Assembly (NCBI GenBank): GCA_031396695.1
Contig: JANNLG010000091.1
Span: 5,926-69,925 of the forward strand
Source: VGRW01 sp031396695
GTDB lineage: Bacteria > Myxococcota_A > UBA9160 > SZUA-336
Length of the DNA: 64,000 nt
Direction of reading: 5' to 3'
The notes beneath the pieces are model-generated. The model saw only the letters and a list, made by a program, of their open reading frames with translations. It was not told where the DNA came from and did no database searches. Both the position numbers and the translations under genes were made by a program. Below are positions 1 through 7,470 of the stretch, piece after piece (within the stretch, counting starts at the first letter, position 1; every line of letters begins with the position of its first letter).

Positions 1-1524
1 GTCCACGACCTGAAGATAAGTCGGCACGAAGTTCGCCTCGAGGCCGGCGCGGCAGGCCGCGAAGATCGCCGCGGGGACGAACGCGGTGCCCGGCTGCGGG
101 ACGACCGCGGCAACTACGTCCTTCTCGCCGGGTGATCCCGACGCGGCGGGCACGCCGTACACGAAAACGTCCGAGACACTCGGCTGCTCCGCAATCAGCT
201 TCTCGACGAAGCCGGCGTTCACGAAGTCGCCGTTGTGGCGGATGCCGCCGCCCTTTCGGTGCGAGAAGAACAGCCAGCCGTGCTCGTCTCGCCAGCCCAT
301 GTCGCCGCTGCGCAGCCAGCCGCCGCGCGTCTTCTGCGCCGAAGCCTCCGCGTTCTCGAAGTACTCCACCTCGGCCGAGCCGCCGCTGGCTGGACGCGAG
401 CAGATCTCGCCGATCTCGCCGTGCGCGCACTCGCGGTCGTTCGCGTCGAGCACCCGCATGTCGAGCCCCGGCGCTGGCTTGCCGAACGAGCCGATCGGCC
501 CCTGCCCGATCGGCTTGTACGCAAGTCCGCCCTCGACGGCGCCGTACCACTCGAAGATCTTCACGTTGAAGCGCTTTTCGAACTCCGCCCAGATCGCGGC
601 GGGCATGCCCGCGCTGATCACCATGCGCACGGGGTTGTCGGCATCGTTGGCTCGGACACGCTCGCTGTAGATGGCCGTCGACATGCCGCCGAGCAGCGAG
701 AACGTCGTGCAGCCGTGCAGACGGCACACGTCCCACAACTTCGACTTCGTGAACTTGCGGCTGAACACCGCGCGCAGTCCCATCCCCAGCGACGGACCCA
801 GCGTGACGGCTTGAGCGTTTCCGTGCGTGAGTGAGAGCCCCGTGTAGGGCCGGTCACTCGGCTGGTAGCCGAGCAACGACCCGAGCATGGCGAAGCCACC
901 GAAGCGCGCATTGGGGAATACGACGCCCTTCGGATCTCCCGTGGTGCCGGAGGTGTAGATGATCTGCAGCGCATCGTTCCCGCTCTCCAGGCACGAGTCG
1001 ACGGTCGGCACCGGCTTCGACAGCACTTCTCGCAACGACTCGACGCCCCGTACCGACGACAGCGGCAGTGCATCGTCGCCCTCGCGCGTATCGAGCGCGA
1101 GGATCCATTCGAGCGCGGGCAGCGAGCCGCGCACAATCTCGAGAGAGCCGAGACAGTAGTCGGCGCAGACGATGCCCTTGCAGCCCGCCTTGCCCAGGAA
1201 GAAAGCGAGTTTCTCCCCGCGCGTGCGCGGGTCGATCGGTACGAAGACGGTGCCGGTGATCGAGGCCGCGATCATCGCCTCCACGTACTCCGGGTGGTTG
1301 CGCATCATCAGTCCGAAGCGGTCGCCGCGGCGAAGGCCCCGCGCGAGGAGCGCCGCCGCGATCTGGTTCGCGTGCGTCGCCAGTTCCGCGTAGCTGCGCA
1401 CCTCGTCCGGCGTACGACCGTCGTCGAGCGAGAGATGCTCGAACGTCAGCACGTCGAGGTCGGGCTTCTCCTCGGCGCGGATCCGGACCAAGTCACCGAG
1501 AATCAGAGGACTGCGCTCGCGCAT
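1..1524 (-). CDS. AMP-dependent acyl-CoA synthetase/ligase, C-terminus cut by window edge
   Basis: This is an ANL-superfamily enzyme that activates a carboxylic acid as acyl-AMP and then forms the CoA thioester. The 508 visible codons are open to the left edge, so the C-terminal domain with its catalytic lysine is missing. The phosphate-binding loop reads YTSGTTGDPKG; WYGAVEGG and the later GDMGWRD fit the A5 and A7 motifs. The start is ATG with GAAGGGA upstream. It is the last visible gene of an operon of acyl-CoA dehydrogenase, nitroreductase, thiolase and ligase, starting 15 nt after the thiolase stop. The context points to a fatty-, aromatic- or terpenoid-type acid, but the substrate cannot be read from the sequence. 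It probably belongs to the transcription unit driven from the palindrome at 4884. Confidence 0.88.
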   Translation of the reverse strand, partial: MRERSPLILGDLVRIRAEEKPDLDVLTFEHLSLDDGRTPDEVRSYAELATHANQIAAALLARGLRRGDRFGLMMRNHPEYVEAMIAASITGTVFVPIDPRTRGEKLAFFLGKAGCKGIVCADYCLGSLEIVRGSLPALEWILALDTREGDDALPLSSVRGVESLREVLSKPVPTVDSCLESGNDALQIIYTSGTTGDPKGVVFPNARFGGFAMLGSLLGYQPSDRPYTGLSLTHGNAQAVTLGPSLGMGLRAVFSRKFTKSKLWDVCRLHGCTTFSLLGGMSTAIYSERVRANDADNPVRMVISAGMPAAIWAEFEKRFNVKIFEWYGAVEGGLAYKPIGQGPIGSFGKPAPGLDMRVLDANDRECAHGEIGEICSRPASGGSAEVEYFENAEASAQKTRGGWLRSGDMGWRDEHGWLFFSHRKGGGIRHNGDFVNAGFVEKLIAEQPSVSDVFVYGVPAASGSPGEKDVVAAVVPQPGTAFVPAAIFAACRAGLEANFVPTYLQVVD

Positions 1525-1539
1525 GCTGGGTCCCTTCCT

Positions 1540-2772
1540 TCAGACCTCGAGAATCGTCACGCACATCGCCGCCGCGTCGCTGCCGACGTTGCCGCCGCCG
1601 TTGTGCGCCAGGCCGACACGTGCGCCGTCGACCTGGCGCGAGCTCGAGCGGCCCTGAAGCTGCTCGGTGAGCTCGACGATCTGCGCGAGGCCGGTCGCGC
1701 CGACCGGATGTCCCTTGCGCAGGAGCCCGCCCGAGGTGTTCACGGGAATGCGCCCGCCCAGGCGCGTCGCCCCTTCGTCCAGCAGCTTCCCGCCATCGCC
1801 CTTCGCGCACAGGCCGAGTGACTCGTAGGCCAGTATCTCGGCCGGCGCCGAGGCGTCGTGACACTCGATCACGCTGAGCTCGCCGGGGCCGATGCCCGCC
1901 TCCTCGTACGCCTCGCGGGACGTGAGCTCGACGGTGCCGGGTTCGTCGACGCCGTGGTCCCAGCCCGAGCGAAGCACGGACGAAACGATGCGGACGGGCT
2001 TGCGGATGCCGAGCTCGCGCGCCTTTCGCTCGCTCACGATCACCGCCGCGGCCGCGCCGTCGCCGATCGGCGAGCACATCGGCCGCGTCAGGGGCTCTGC
2101 GATCATCGGCGCCGCGAGCACGTCCTCGACGCTGAGCACGTCGCGGAACTGCGCGCGCGGGTTCTGGCTACCGTGCCGCGAGTTCTTGGCCGCGACCTCC
2201 GCGAACTGCTGCACGGTCGTGCCGTAGCGCCGCATGTGCGCGCGCGCCGCGGCCGCATAGATGTCCATGAACATCGAGCGGCTCTCGCCCGAGCCGCTCG
2301 AGGCGCTCTTCGCGCCTGTGTCGGCGGCGCTCTGCTGCAGCGACGCGAGGATCGCCTGCAGCGCCTCGACATCGACCGCGCCGCTGAAGGCGGCGAAGCT
2401 CTTCCGCTTGTCGGCGTGGTAGAGCTTCTCGACTCCGAGCGCGAGCACCACGTCGTAGAGCCCCGCACTCACCATCGCCGCAGCCTGCTGCAACGCCGTC
2501 GACGCGCTCGCGCAGGCGTTCTCGACGTTCACCACAGGAATCCTGCCGATTCCGATCGAGCGCAGGATCACCTGGCCGCGGATCGACTCCTGGCCAGTGA
2601 TCAAGCCGGCCGCGGCGTTGCCGACCCACGCCGCCTGCAGGTCCTTGGCCTCGATCCCGGCATCCGCGAGCGCGCCCTTCACGGCGCCGGCGCCGAGCGC
2701 CTTCAGCCCCAGGTCCAGGTGCTTGCCGAAGTTCGTCATGCCGACGCCTGCGACCACTGCCTTCATTCGCAT
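1540..2772 (-). CDS. Thiolase family protein (acetyl-CoA acyltransferase / SCP-x-like)
   Basis: A 410-aa thiolase-fold protein, expected to cleave a 3-ketoacyl-CoA with CoA or run the reverse condensation. The nucleophilic cysteine sits in NACASAS around residue 88. The second-half motifs GHPVGATGL and NGGGNVGSDAA fit the histidine and C-terminal glycine-rich loops. The second reactive cysteine of classical thiolases (CxG) is replaced by this N-G-G-G form, as in SCP-x and lipid-transfer-type thiolases, which often act on branched or steroid-like substrates. GGGAGG lies 7 nt before the ATG, so the upstream of two close ATGs is preferred. It sits between the nitroreductase (22 nt away) and the CoA ligase. 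Confidence 0.9.
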   Translation of the reverse strand: MRMKAVVAGVGMTNFGKHLDLGLKALGAGAVKGALADAGIEAKDLQAAWVGNAAAGLITGQESIRGQVILRSIGIGRIPVVNVENACASASTALQQAAAMVSAGLYDVVLALGVEKLYHADKRKSFAAFSGAVDVEALQAILASLQQSAADTGAKSASSGSGESRSMFMDIYAAAARAHMRRYGTTVQQFAEVAAKNSRHGSQNPRAQFRDVLSVEDVLAAPMIAEPLTRPMCSPIGDGAAAAVIVSERKARELGIRKPVRIVSSVLRSGWDHGVDEPGTVELTSREAYEEAGIGPGELSVIECHDASAPAEILAYESLGLCAKGDGGKLLDEGATRLGGRIPVNTSGGLLRKGHPVGATGLAQIVELTEQLQGRSSSRQVDGARVGLAHNGGGNVGSDAAAMCVTILEV

Positions 2773-2794
2773 CGGAGTCCCTCCCGGTGGGCGG

Positions 2795-3583
2795 TCACAA
2801 CAGGCCGTGACCCTTGATCTCGAGCGCCTTCTGCAGGAAGTCGAGCTCCGCCTCTCGGTAAGGAAGCGGCGCCGTGGCCTGGAGCAGCCGATCGCGCTCG
2901 AGCTCCTCGACGACCTTCGCGTCGCGCGGAAACGCGCTGCCGTAGCGGTTCATGTGGAACAGGTCGCCGAACGGACGGCGCGGCCGCTGCCCGCCCGCGC
3001 GCGGATCCTCGAGCGGGTAGCCGACCGTCTGCAGCAGCAGCACGCGGCAGGTCTCGGGCATGCCGAGCGAGGCGCGGATCTTGTCGCCGTTCGGTGTACC
3101 CAGGCAACAGGTGCCGAGCCCCTGCTCGTACGCCATCAGCGTGGCCTGCGCGATGCCCTGGCCGCAGTCGACCTCCGTGAGGCCGGGCTCCTTCAGCTTG
3201 TCGCGCAAGCTCGCGAACACGGGGATGAGCTGGGTCTCGAGCGCCTGCTCCTTGCCCGCGCCGAAGCCGAGCGCGCCGGCCTTGAGCAGCTCGCGCAAGC
3301 GGTTCGCCTGGTCGTCGATCGCGTCGGTGTCCAGGTACCAGACGATCACGACCGGCGCGCGCCGGATCTGGAAGCCCGCGATCGGAGCGACGATCGCGTC
3401 GACCACGTCCTTCGGCGCGGTGTCGCGAAACACGACCACCGCGCGCAGCGCGCTCACGTTGCCCCAGTGCGAGGCGAGCCGCGCCGCTTCGAGCATGCGC
3501 TGGATCTTCTCCGGCTCGACCGGCTGATACGGCCGCATGAAACGGATCGAGCGCCGATTGCCGATGACCTCGCGAAGCTCCAT
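2795..3583 (-). CDS. Nitroreductase-family flavoprotein
   Basis: A 262-aa protein of the FMN-dependent nitroreductase superfamily. The N-terminus has the family signature RRSIRF followed by a spaced KIQRMLEAARLAS helix. A glycine-rich late segment (YEQGLGTCCLG) fits the flavin/dimer region. GGAGG lies just upstream of the ATG. Members reduce nitro groups, quinones, enoates or flavins with NAD(P)H, or dehydrogenate; the substrate is unknown here. It is clearly paralogous to the protein at 16249-17031: both start MELR-V-G-RRSIRF, and both share a C-terminal AGGQRPR-PF segment and an ending that begins FARDAKVV or FPRDAKVV. Both copies lie in units bordered by the same palindrome, suggesting two related redox steps or a shared reductant. 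Confidence 0.88.
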   Translation of the reverse strand: MELREVIGNRRSIRFMRPYQPVEPEKIQRMLEAARLASHWGNVSALRAVVVFRDTAPKDVVDAIVAPIAGFQIRRAPVVIVWYLDTDAIDDQANRLRELLKAGALGFGAGKEQALETQLIPVFASLRDKLKEPGLTEVDCGQGIAQATLMAYEQGLGTCCLGTPNGDKIRASLGMPETCRVLLLQTVGYPLEDPRAGGQRPRRPFGDLFHMNRYGSAFPRDAKVVEELERDRLLQATAPLPYREAELDFLQKALEIKGHGLL

Positions 3584-3619
3584 GACATTTCCTCCTTGCT
3601 CTCGTCTCGAGCGCTCGTC

Positions 3620-4825
3620 CTAGAGGCGGGTCGCGCCGACCAGCCCCAGTACCTCGTTGCAGCCGTCCTCGATCATCGATGCGCGCGCGTCGCGCACCAG
3701 CTTCTCGATCGGGTATTCGCGCGTCAGGCCGTTGCCGCCGAAGATCTGCAGCGCCTCGCTCGAGACCTCGAAGGCGGTCTGCGTGACGAAGGTCTTCGAG
3801 GCGATCGAGTAGTGCAGCAGCGGCGGGTTCGTGGCGTTGTAGAGCGCCACGCGCCGCGCCAGCGCGCGCGCGGCTTCGACGCGCGCGAACATCTTGAACA
3901 GCCGCGAGCGCACGCTCTGGTGCTGAAAAATCGGCACGCCGCCCTGCACGCGCTCCTTCGCATAGGAGACCGCGAGCTCGAGCGCCGCCTGCGCAACGCC
4001 CACGAAGATCGCGCCCATCGACGCATTGGCCATCGTGAGCACCATCTCCACGACGGCGCCGTAGGCCTCCGAGCCGACGATCATGTACTCCTCGGGAATC
4101 CGTACGTCGTCGAAGAAGATCTCGCCCTGATTCAGCGCGCGCTGGCCGATCTTGTCGAGCGGCTTGCCCCGCGACACACCCGGCAGATCGAGCGGTACGA
4201 GACATACGCCGCCACCGTGGAAGCCGTGGCTCGGGTCGATGGTGCAGAACAGCGTCGCAACAGTGGCGATCGTGCCGTTCGAGACCCAAGCGGCCTTCTG
4301 GCCGCGGATCACCCACTCCTTCCCGTCCTTGCGCGCGACACAGTTCGGTTTCAGGTTGGGATCGCGGAAGTGCGGCTCACTGATCGCCAGCGAATCGCTT
4401 CCGTGGTCCGGCTCCGTGACGGCCCAGCAGCCGATCTCGTGCGCGGACTCGTCGCAGAAACGCTCGACCAGCGCGGGCCGCCCGGACATGCGCGCGAAGA
4501 TCCGGTGGAAGCTCGCGACCCCGAGACTGATCGCCAGGCCCGAGTCGCCGCGGCCCATCTCCTCGCTCACCAGGCAGCGCACACGTGCCGCGTCGCCCGG
4601 AGCGAGGTCGCTGCCGCTCGATTCGAGCTGATCGAGTCCGAGCTCGCGCGACTTCTCGAACACGCGCCACAGCGTCGACTCGGGCGCGATCACCTGTGCC
4701 GGATCGGACAAGCGATCGAGCGCGATCCCGGCCGGCCGCAGCACCTCGTCGGCGAATTTTCGCGCGGTGTCGCGGATCGCCTTCTGCTCGTCGCTGAGTC
4801 CGACCTCGATGTCCGTGATCGCCAT
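3620..4825 (-). CDS. Acyl-CoA dehydrogenase family protein
   Basis: A 401-aa FAD-dependent acyl-CoA dehydrogenase, which oxidises acyl-CoA to enoyl-CoA and passes electrons to an ETF-like carrier. Visible features are the N-terminal helix LSDEQKAIRDTARKFADEVL, the middle-domain motif CWAVTEPDHGSDS, and a C-terminal IFGGNGLTREYPIEKLVRDA segment. The catalytic base near EDG (IEDGCNEV) is plausible but not certain. An in-frame upstream ATG at 4858 exists, but GGGAGG lies 7 nt before the ATG at 4825, so I chose that start. It is the first gene of the operon running down to position 1. Its start is 66.5 bp from the centre of the palindrome at 4884-4899, with a TACGTT -10 box at 4857-4862. Confidence 0.92.
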   Translation of the reverse strand: MAITDIEVGLSDEQKAIRDTARKFADEVLRPAGIALDRLSDPAQVIAPESTLWRVFEKSRELGLDQLESSGSDLAPGDAARVRCLVSEEMGRGDSGLAISLGVASFHRIFARMSGRPALVERFCDESAHEIGCWAVTEPDHGSDSLAISEPHFRDPNLKPNCVARKDGKEWVIRGQKAAWVSNGTIATVATLFCTIDPSHGFHGGGVCLVPLDLPGVSRGKPLDKIGQRALNQGEIFFDDVRIPEEYMIVGSEAYGAVVEMVLTMANASMGAIFVGVAQAALELAVSYAKERVQGGVPIFQHQSVRSRLFKMFARVEAARALARRVALYNATNPPLLHYSIASKTFVTQTAFEVSSEALQIFGGNGLTREYPIEKLVRDARASMIEDGCNEVLGLVGATRL

Positions 4826-4856
4826 GACCGGCCTCCCAGTTCGGATCGATGACCGC

Positions 4857-4862
4857 AACGTA
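4857..4862 (-). promoter_or_regulatory. Predicted -10 box (TACGTT) of the acyl-CoA dehydrogenase operon
   Basis: Read on the minus strand the hexamer is TACGTT, which fits TANNNT. Exactly 21 nt separate it from the edge of the palindrome at 4884-4899. That places the palindrome centre at -41.5 of the predicted start site near 4850, and gives a leader of about 25 nt containing the GGGAGG ribosome-binding site. The same 21-nt spacing recurs at three other promoters here. Confidence 0.6.
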
Positions 4863-4883
4863 CGGACCCACGCGATGCGCCGG

Positions 4884-4899
4884 TATGACCGGCGTCATA
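4884..4899. promoter_or_regulatory. Palindromic regulator site A, TATGAC-N4-GTCATA
   Basis: The sequence TATGACCGGCGTCATA is a perfect 6+6 inverted repeat around four central bases. It is one of five copies in the window (the others start at 5655, 16199, 18512 and 23362). Symmetry and length fit a Crp/Fnr-family dimer site. This copy overlaps the 3' end of the Crp-like gene and lies upstream of the acyl-CoA dehydrogenase start. Site recognition by the neighbouring regulator is inference. Confidence 0.85.
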
Positions 4900-5584
4900 T
4901 GGACCGCGAATCGCTCGCGGACTCTCCGTTCGCGACCTGCTCGAGCGCTACGCGATCGAGCAGGCGGATCCAGCCCACTCCGCCCTCGATCCAGCCCGCG
5001 CGCTCGAAGCCGCGCAGCACGCGGATGGCCGTCTCGACGGTCGTGCCGGCCGCTTCACCCAGGATCCGGCGCTTCGTCACGAGCCGCTGTCCCTCCGGTG
5101 CTTCGAGCAGCACTCGCGCCATGCGCGCGGTGACGGTGTCACTCGCGAACGAGCACAGCCGGTCGTGCGCATGCTGCAGACGCTCCGCCACGATCGAGAG
5201 CAGACCTCGGGCGATGCCGGGATCCTCCGCCAGGAACGTCTGCACCACGCGACGCGGTACCCGCCACGCCTCGCCCGGCACGACGCCCTGCGCGGACTCC
5301 GCGTGACTCGCCCCGGACGTCAGCGCCGCGAGTCCGAACAAGTCACCGATCTGGAGGCGCTCGAGCTCGATCGCCCGTCCCGAAGCGTGGCTCTTCAGCG
5401 TGCGCAGCTCGCCGTTGCCGACGGCGAACATGTACTCCGCCGCCGCCGATTCGAAGTACAGGTACTCGCCCTCGCGGAACGGAATCGAGCGCACGTGAGG
5501 TCTGAGACGGGGCATCCGCGCCGGTCCGAGCAGCCGGAACAGCGCGGTTTCCTCGAGCGGTCGCGGCTTCGCAGGGGCCTGCAT
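4895..5584 (-). CDS. Crp/Fnr-family transcriptional regulator
   Basis: A 229-aa regulator with an N-terminal cyclic-nucleotide-binding-type beta barrel (residues ~15-120, including FREGEYLYFESAAAEYMF and IGDLFGLAALTSG), a dimer helix, and a C-terminal winged helix. The recognition helix reads GTTVETAIRVLRGF, so the E and R that contact DNA in Crp and Fnr are kept, while Fnr's serine position is isoleucine. Only one cysteine (DRLCSF) is visible, so an Fnr-type iron-sulfur cluster is not supported; a heme, a small molecule or a CoA ester could be the signal. The gene lies between palindromes A and B and is the best candidate for binding all five. Its own start is 78.5 bp from the site B centre, with no good -10 at the usual distance, so autoregulation is unclear. 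Confidence 0.9.
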   Translation of the reverse strand: MQAPAKPRPLEETALFRLLGPARMPRLRPHVRSIPFREGEYLYFESAAAEYMFAVGNGELRTLKSHASGRAIELERLQIGDLFGLAALTSGASHAESAQGVVPGEAWRVPRRVVQTFLAEDPGIARGLLSIVAERLQHAHDRLCSFASDTVTARMARVLLEAPEGQRLVTKRRILGEAAGTTVETAIRVLRGFERAGWIEGGVGWIRLLDRVALEQVANGESASDSRSI

Positions 5585-5654
5585 CTCAGACTGTCCCCGA
5601 GCTGCACTGAGGCAGAGCGCCCTGTGCGGGGCAATTCGGCACGGCGACGGGATG

Positions 5655-5670
5655 TATGACCTTCGTCATA
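5655..5670. promoter_or_regulatory. Palindromic regulator site B, TATGAC-N4-GTCATA
   Basis: TATGACCTTCGTCATA is a perfect 6+6 palindrome between the divergent Crp-like gene (start 5584) and the hemerythrin gene (start 5716). Its centre is 53.5 bp from the hemerythrin ATG. The -10 candidate on that side (CATGTT at 5693) is one or two bases off the 21-nt spacing seen at the strongest sites. Confidence 0.82.
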
Positions 5671-5715
5671 GACGCTCCGCCCGCTGATTTTGCATGTTCG
5701 GTGCCGGAGGTAGCG

Positions 5716-6126
5716 ATGTCAGCGCACGCGACGTCGAATCCCATGATCCGCTGGTGGCAGGAGCACAGTGAGCTCGACGGCCTGGTCGAGGTCGTGGTCG
5801 AGGCGCTCGGCGGGGGCGCGATCGACTCCGCGGGCGAGTCGCTCGAGGATCTCGCAAGAGCGCTAGAGGCGCACTTCGAGCTCGAGGAGACAGCCTACTT
5901 CCCGCTGGTCGAGCGCCTCTCGCCCGACCAGCGCGCAGCGGTCGATGCGGCGCGGGTCGGTCACAGAAACATCCGCGAGCGACTCGAGGCTCTACTCACG
6001 CTCGTCGCGACCGGAGACTTGCGCGCCGCACGGGCGGCGTTCGACGTCCTGCTCGAGCGCTTCCGCACCCACGAAGCCGAAGAGGGCAAGTTGATCGCGC
6101 GGCTCGAGGCACTCGCCACCAGCTAG
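5716..6126 (+). CDS. Hemerythrin HHE domain protein
   Basis: A 136-aa predicted four-helix bundle with a hemerythrin-type metal ligand set: EHSEL early, HFELEE (H-x3-E), GHRN in the third helix and THEAEE in the last. Such proteins bind O2 or NO at a di-iron site, or take part in iron-sulfur repair. A longer frame starts at 5656, but that ATG lies inside palindrome B. GGAGG is correctly placed before the ATG at 5716, so I chose that. It is divergent from the Crp-like regulator and overlaps the CtaB-DUF420 gene tail to tail by 4 nt. An O2- or NO-responsive role fits the respiratory neighbours, but this is inference. Confidence 0.85.
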   Translation: MSAHATSNPMIRWWQEHSELDGLVEVVVEALGGGAIDSAGESLEDLARALEAHFELEETAYFPLVERLSPDQRAAVDAARVGHRNIRERLEALLTLVATGDLRAARAAFDVLLERFRTHEAEEGKLIARLEALATS

Positions 6127-7460
6127 GGCGCGGGTCGGACGAAGTTGTTCATCCAATAGATGAACAGGCCCGTCAGCGCGACGTAGAGCCAGATGGGATA
6201 GCTGATCCGCACGAGCCGCCGGTGCTCGGCGAAGCGCTCGCCAAGCGCGAGCTGCAACGTGCGCGCGACCAGCGGCACGACGGCGACGGCGAGCACGGTG
6301 TGAGTGGTCAGCACGGCGAGGAAGAAGGTTCGCAGCCAGTCGTCACCCGGAAAGCGGCGATGCCCGGCGAGACCGGTCTGCAGCACGTACAGCACCACGA
6401 AGAGCGCTCCGAGCGACACCGCCGAGAGCATCAGGCGTCGGTGCACCTCGCGCTGGCCGCGCCGGATCGCCACCAGCGCGGCAATCAAGAGCGCCGTGAT
6501 CGCCGCGTTCAGCGCGCCGTTCAGGTGCGGCAGTAGCTCGCGTGGGCTCATCTCGACTCCTCGGGCTCCGAGCTCTAGGAGCATCGCGCCAAACAGACTC
6601 GAGAGGTAGAGCAGTGAGACGACGAACACGCGCCGATCGCCTGCGGCGCTGCGAGTGCGCACGGCCGCTGCGATCGAGCCCACGAACGCGATTCCGCCCG
6701 CGAGGGCGATGCTCGCGTAGCCGGCGCCGAGTACGCCGCCGGCGACCGGAAGCAGAGTCACGGGAATCAGCGCCAGCGCGAAGGCGAGCATGAAGCGACG
6801 AGTGACTTGATCTCCGGCCACGGAGGGAAGCATGCGGAACGACGCCGCCTCGTACTCCTCGCGCCGGTACAGCGCGATCGCGAACACGTGCGGCGGTTGC
6901 CAGACCAGCACGATCGCGGCGAGCGCGATCCCCCACGGGCTGACGCGGCCGTCGACGGCGGCATCGGCGATCAACGGTGCAGTGCAGCCGGCGAACGCGC
7001 CCACCAGCGTGTTCCAGGCGCTGCGCGGCTTCAGCCAGATCGTGTAGACGAGCAGATAGTGCGCGAGCGTCGCCGCGCCGATCGCCGCGGGCAGCCAGCC
7101 ACCGACGGCGAAGAGCGCCAGCAGTCCGGCGACCGACGTCGCCATCCCGAAGGCCAGCGCGCGTCGAACCGGCAGCCGGCCGCTCGGCAGCGGGCGTGCG
7201 CGCGTTCGCTCCATGCGGGCGTCCGCGTCGCGCTCCCAGCACGCGTTGAGCGCGCTCGATCCCGCGCCGACGAGCGCGACTCCGAGCAGCGCGCCGAGCA
7301 CCGTCGTCAGGTCGGGAAGTGCCGGCTGACCGAGCACGAACGCCGGCAGTGCGGTCAGCAGCACGCCGAGCAGCACGCCCGGACGCGTCAGGTCGAGATA
7401 GTCGCGCGCGCCCGATGTGCGCGGTGCGAGAGTCGCGACCTGCTGAGCGCTCGACGTCAT
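6123..7460 (-). CDS. Heme O synthase (CtaB) fused to a DUF420 membrane domain
   Basis: A 445-aa integral membrane protein. Residues ~20-290 are a UbiA-type prenyltransferase: NACWERDADARMERTRARPL carries the N-x3-D-x3-D motif and LVWQPPHVFAIALYRREEY is typical of CtaB, which farnesylates protoheme IX to heme O. Residues ~300-445 are a separate four-to-five-helix DUF420-type domain, rich in histidines in membrane segments (LPHLNGALNA, LAGHRRFPG, LTTHTVLAV). CtaM, needed for Cu-heme oxidase maturation in Bacillus, is of this DUF420 type. I infer one assembly protein for the oxidase operon. It is the last gene of that operon, 10 nt after the cytochrome b fusion. Confidence 0.88.
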   Translation of the reverse strand: MTSSAQQVATLAPRTSGARDYLDLTRPGVLLGVLLTALPAFVLGQPALPDLTTVLGALLGVALVGAGSSALNACWERDADARMERTRARPLPSGRLPVRRALAFGMATSVAGLLALFAVGGWLPAAIGAATLAHYLLVYTIWLKPRSAWNTLVGAFAGCTAPLIADAAVDGRVSPWGIALAAIVLVWQPPHVFAIALYRREEYEAASFRMLPSVAGDQVTRRFMLAFALALIPVTLLPVAGGVLGAGYASIALAGGIAFVGSIAAAVRTRSAAGDRRVFVVSLLYLSSLFGAMLLELGARGVEMSPRELLPHLNGALNAAITALLIAALVAIRRGQREVHRRLMLSAVSLGALFVVLYVLQTGLAGHRRFPGDDWLRTFFLAVLTTHTVLAVAVVPLVARTLQLALGERFAEHRRLVRISYPIWLYVALTGLFIYWMNNFVRPAP

Positions 7461-7470
7461 CCGGTCTCTC

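Noticed and set aside
2597..4852. Long plus-strand frame of 751 codons over the catabolic operon
   Set aside because: It is the antisense shadow of three clear minus-strand enzymes and has the low-complexity Arg/Ala/Leu composition of high-GC mirror frames.
5656..5715. Upstream start of the hemerythrin gene
   Set aside because: This in-frame ATG lies inside the palindrome, whereas the ATG at 5716 has a good ribosome-binding site.
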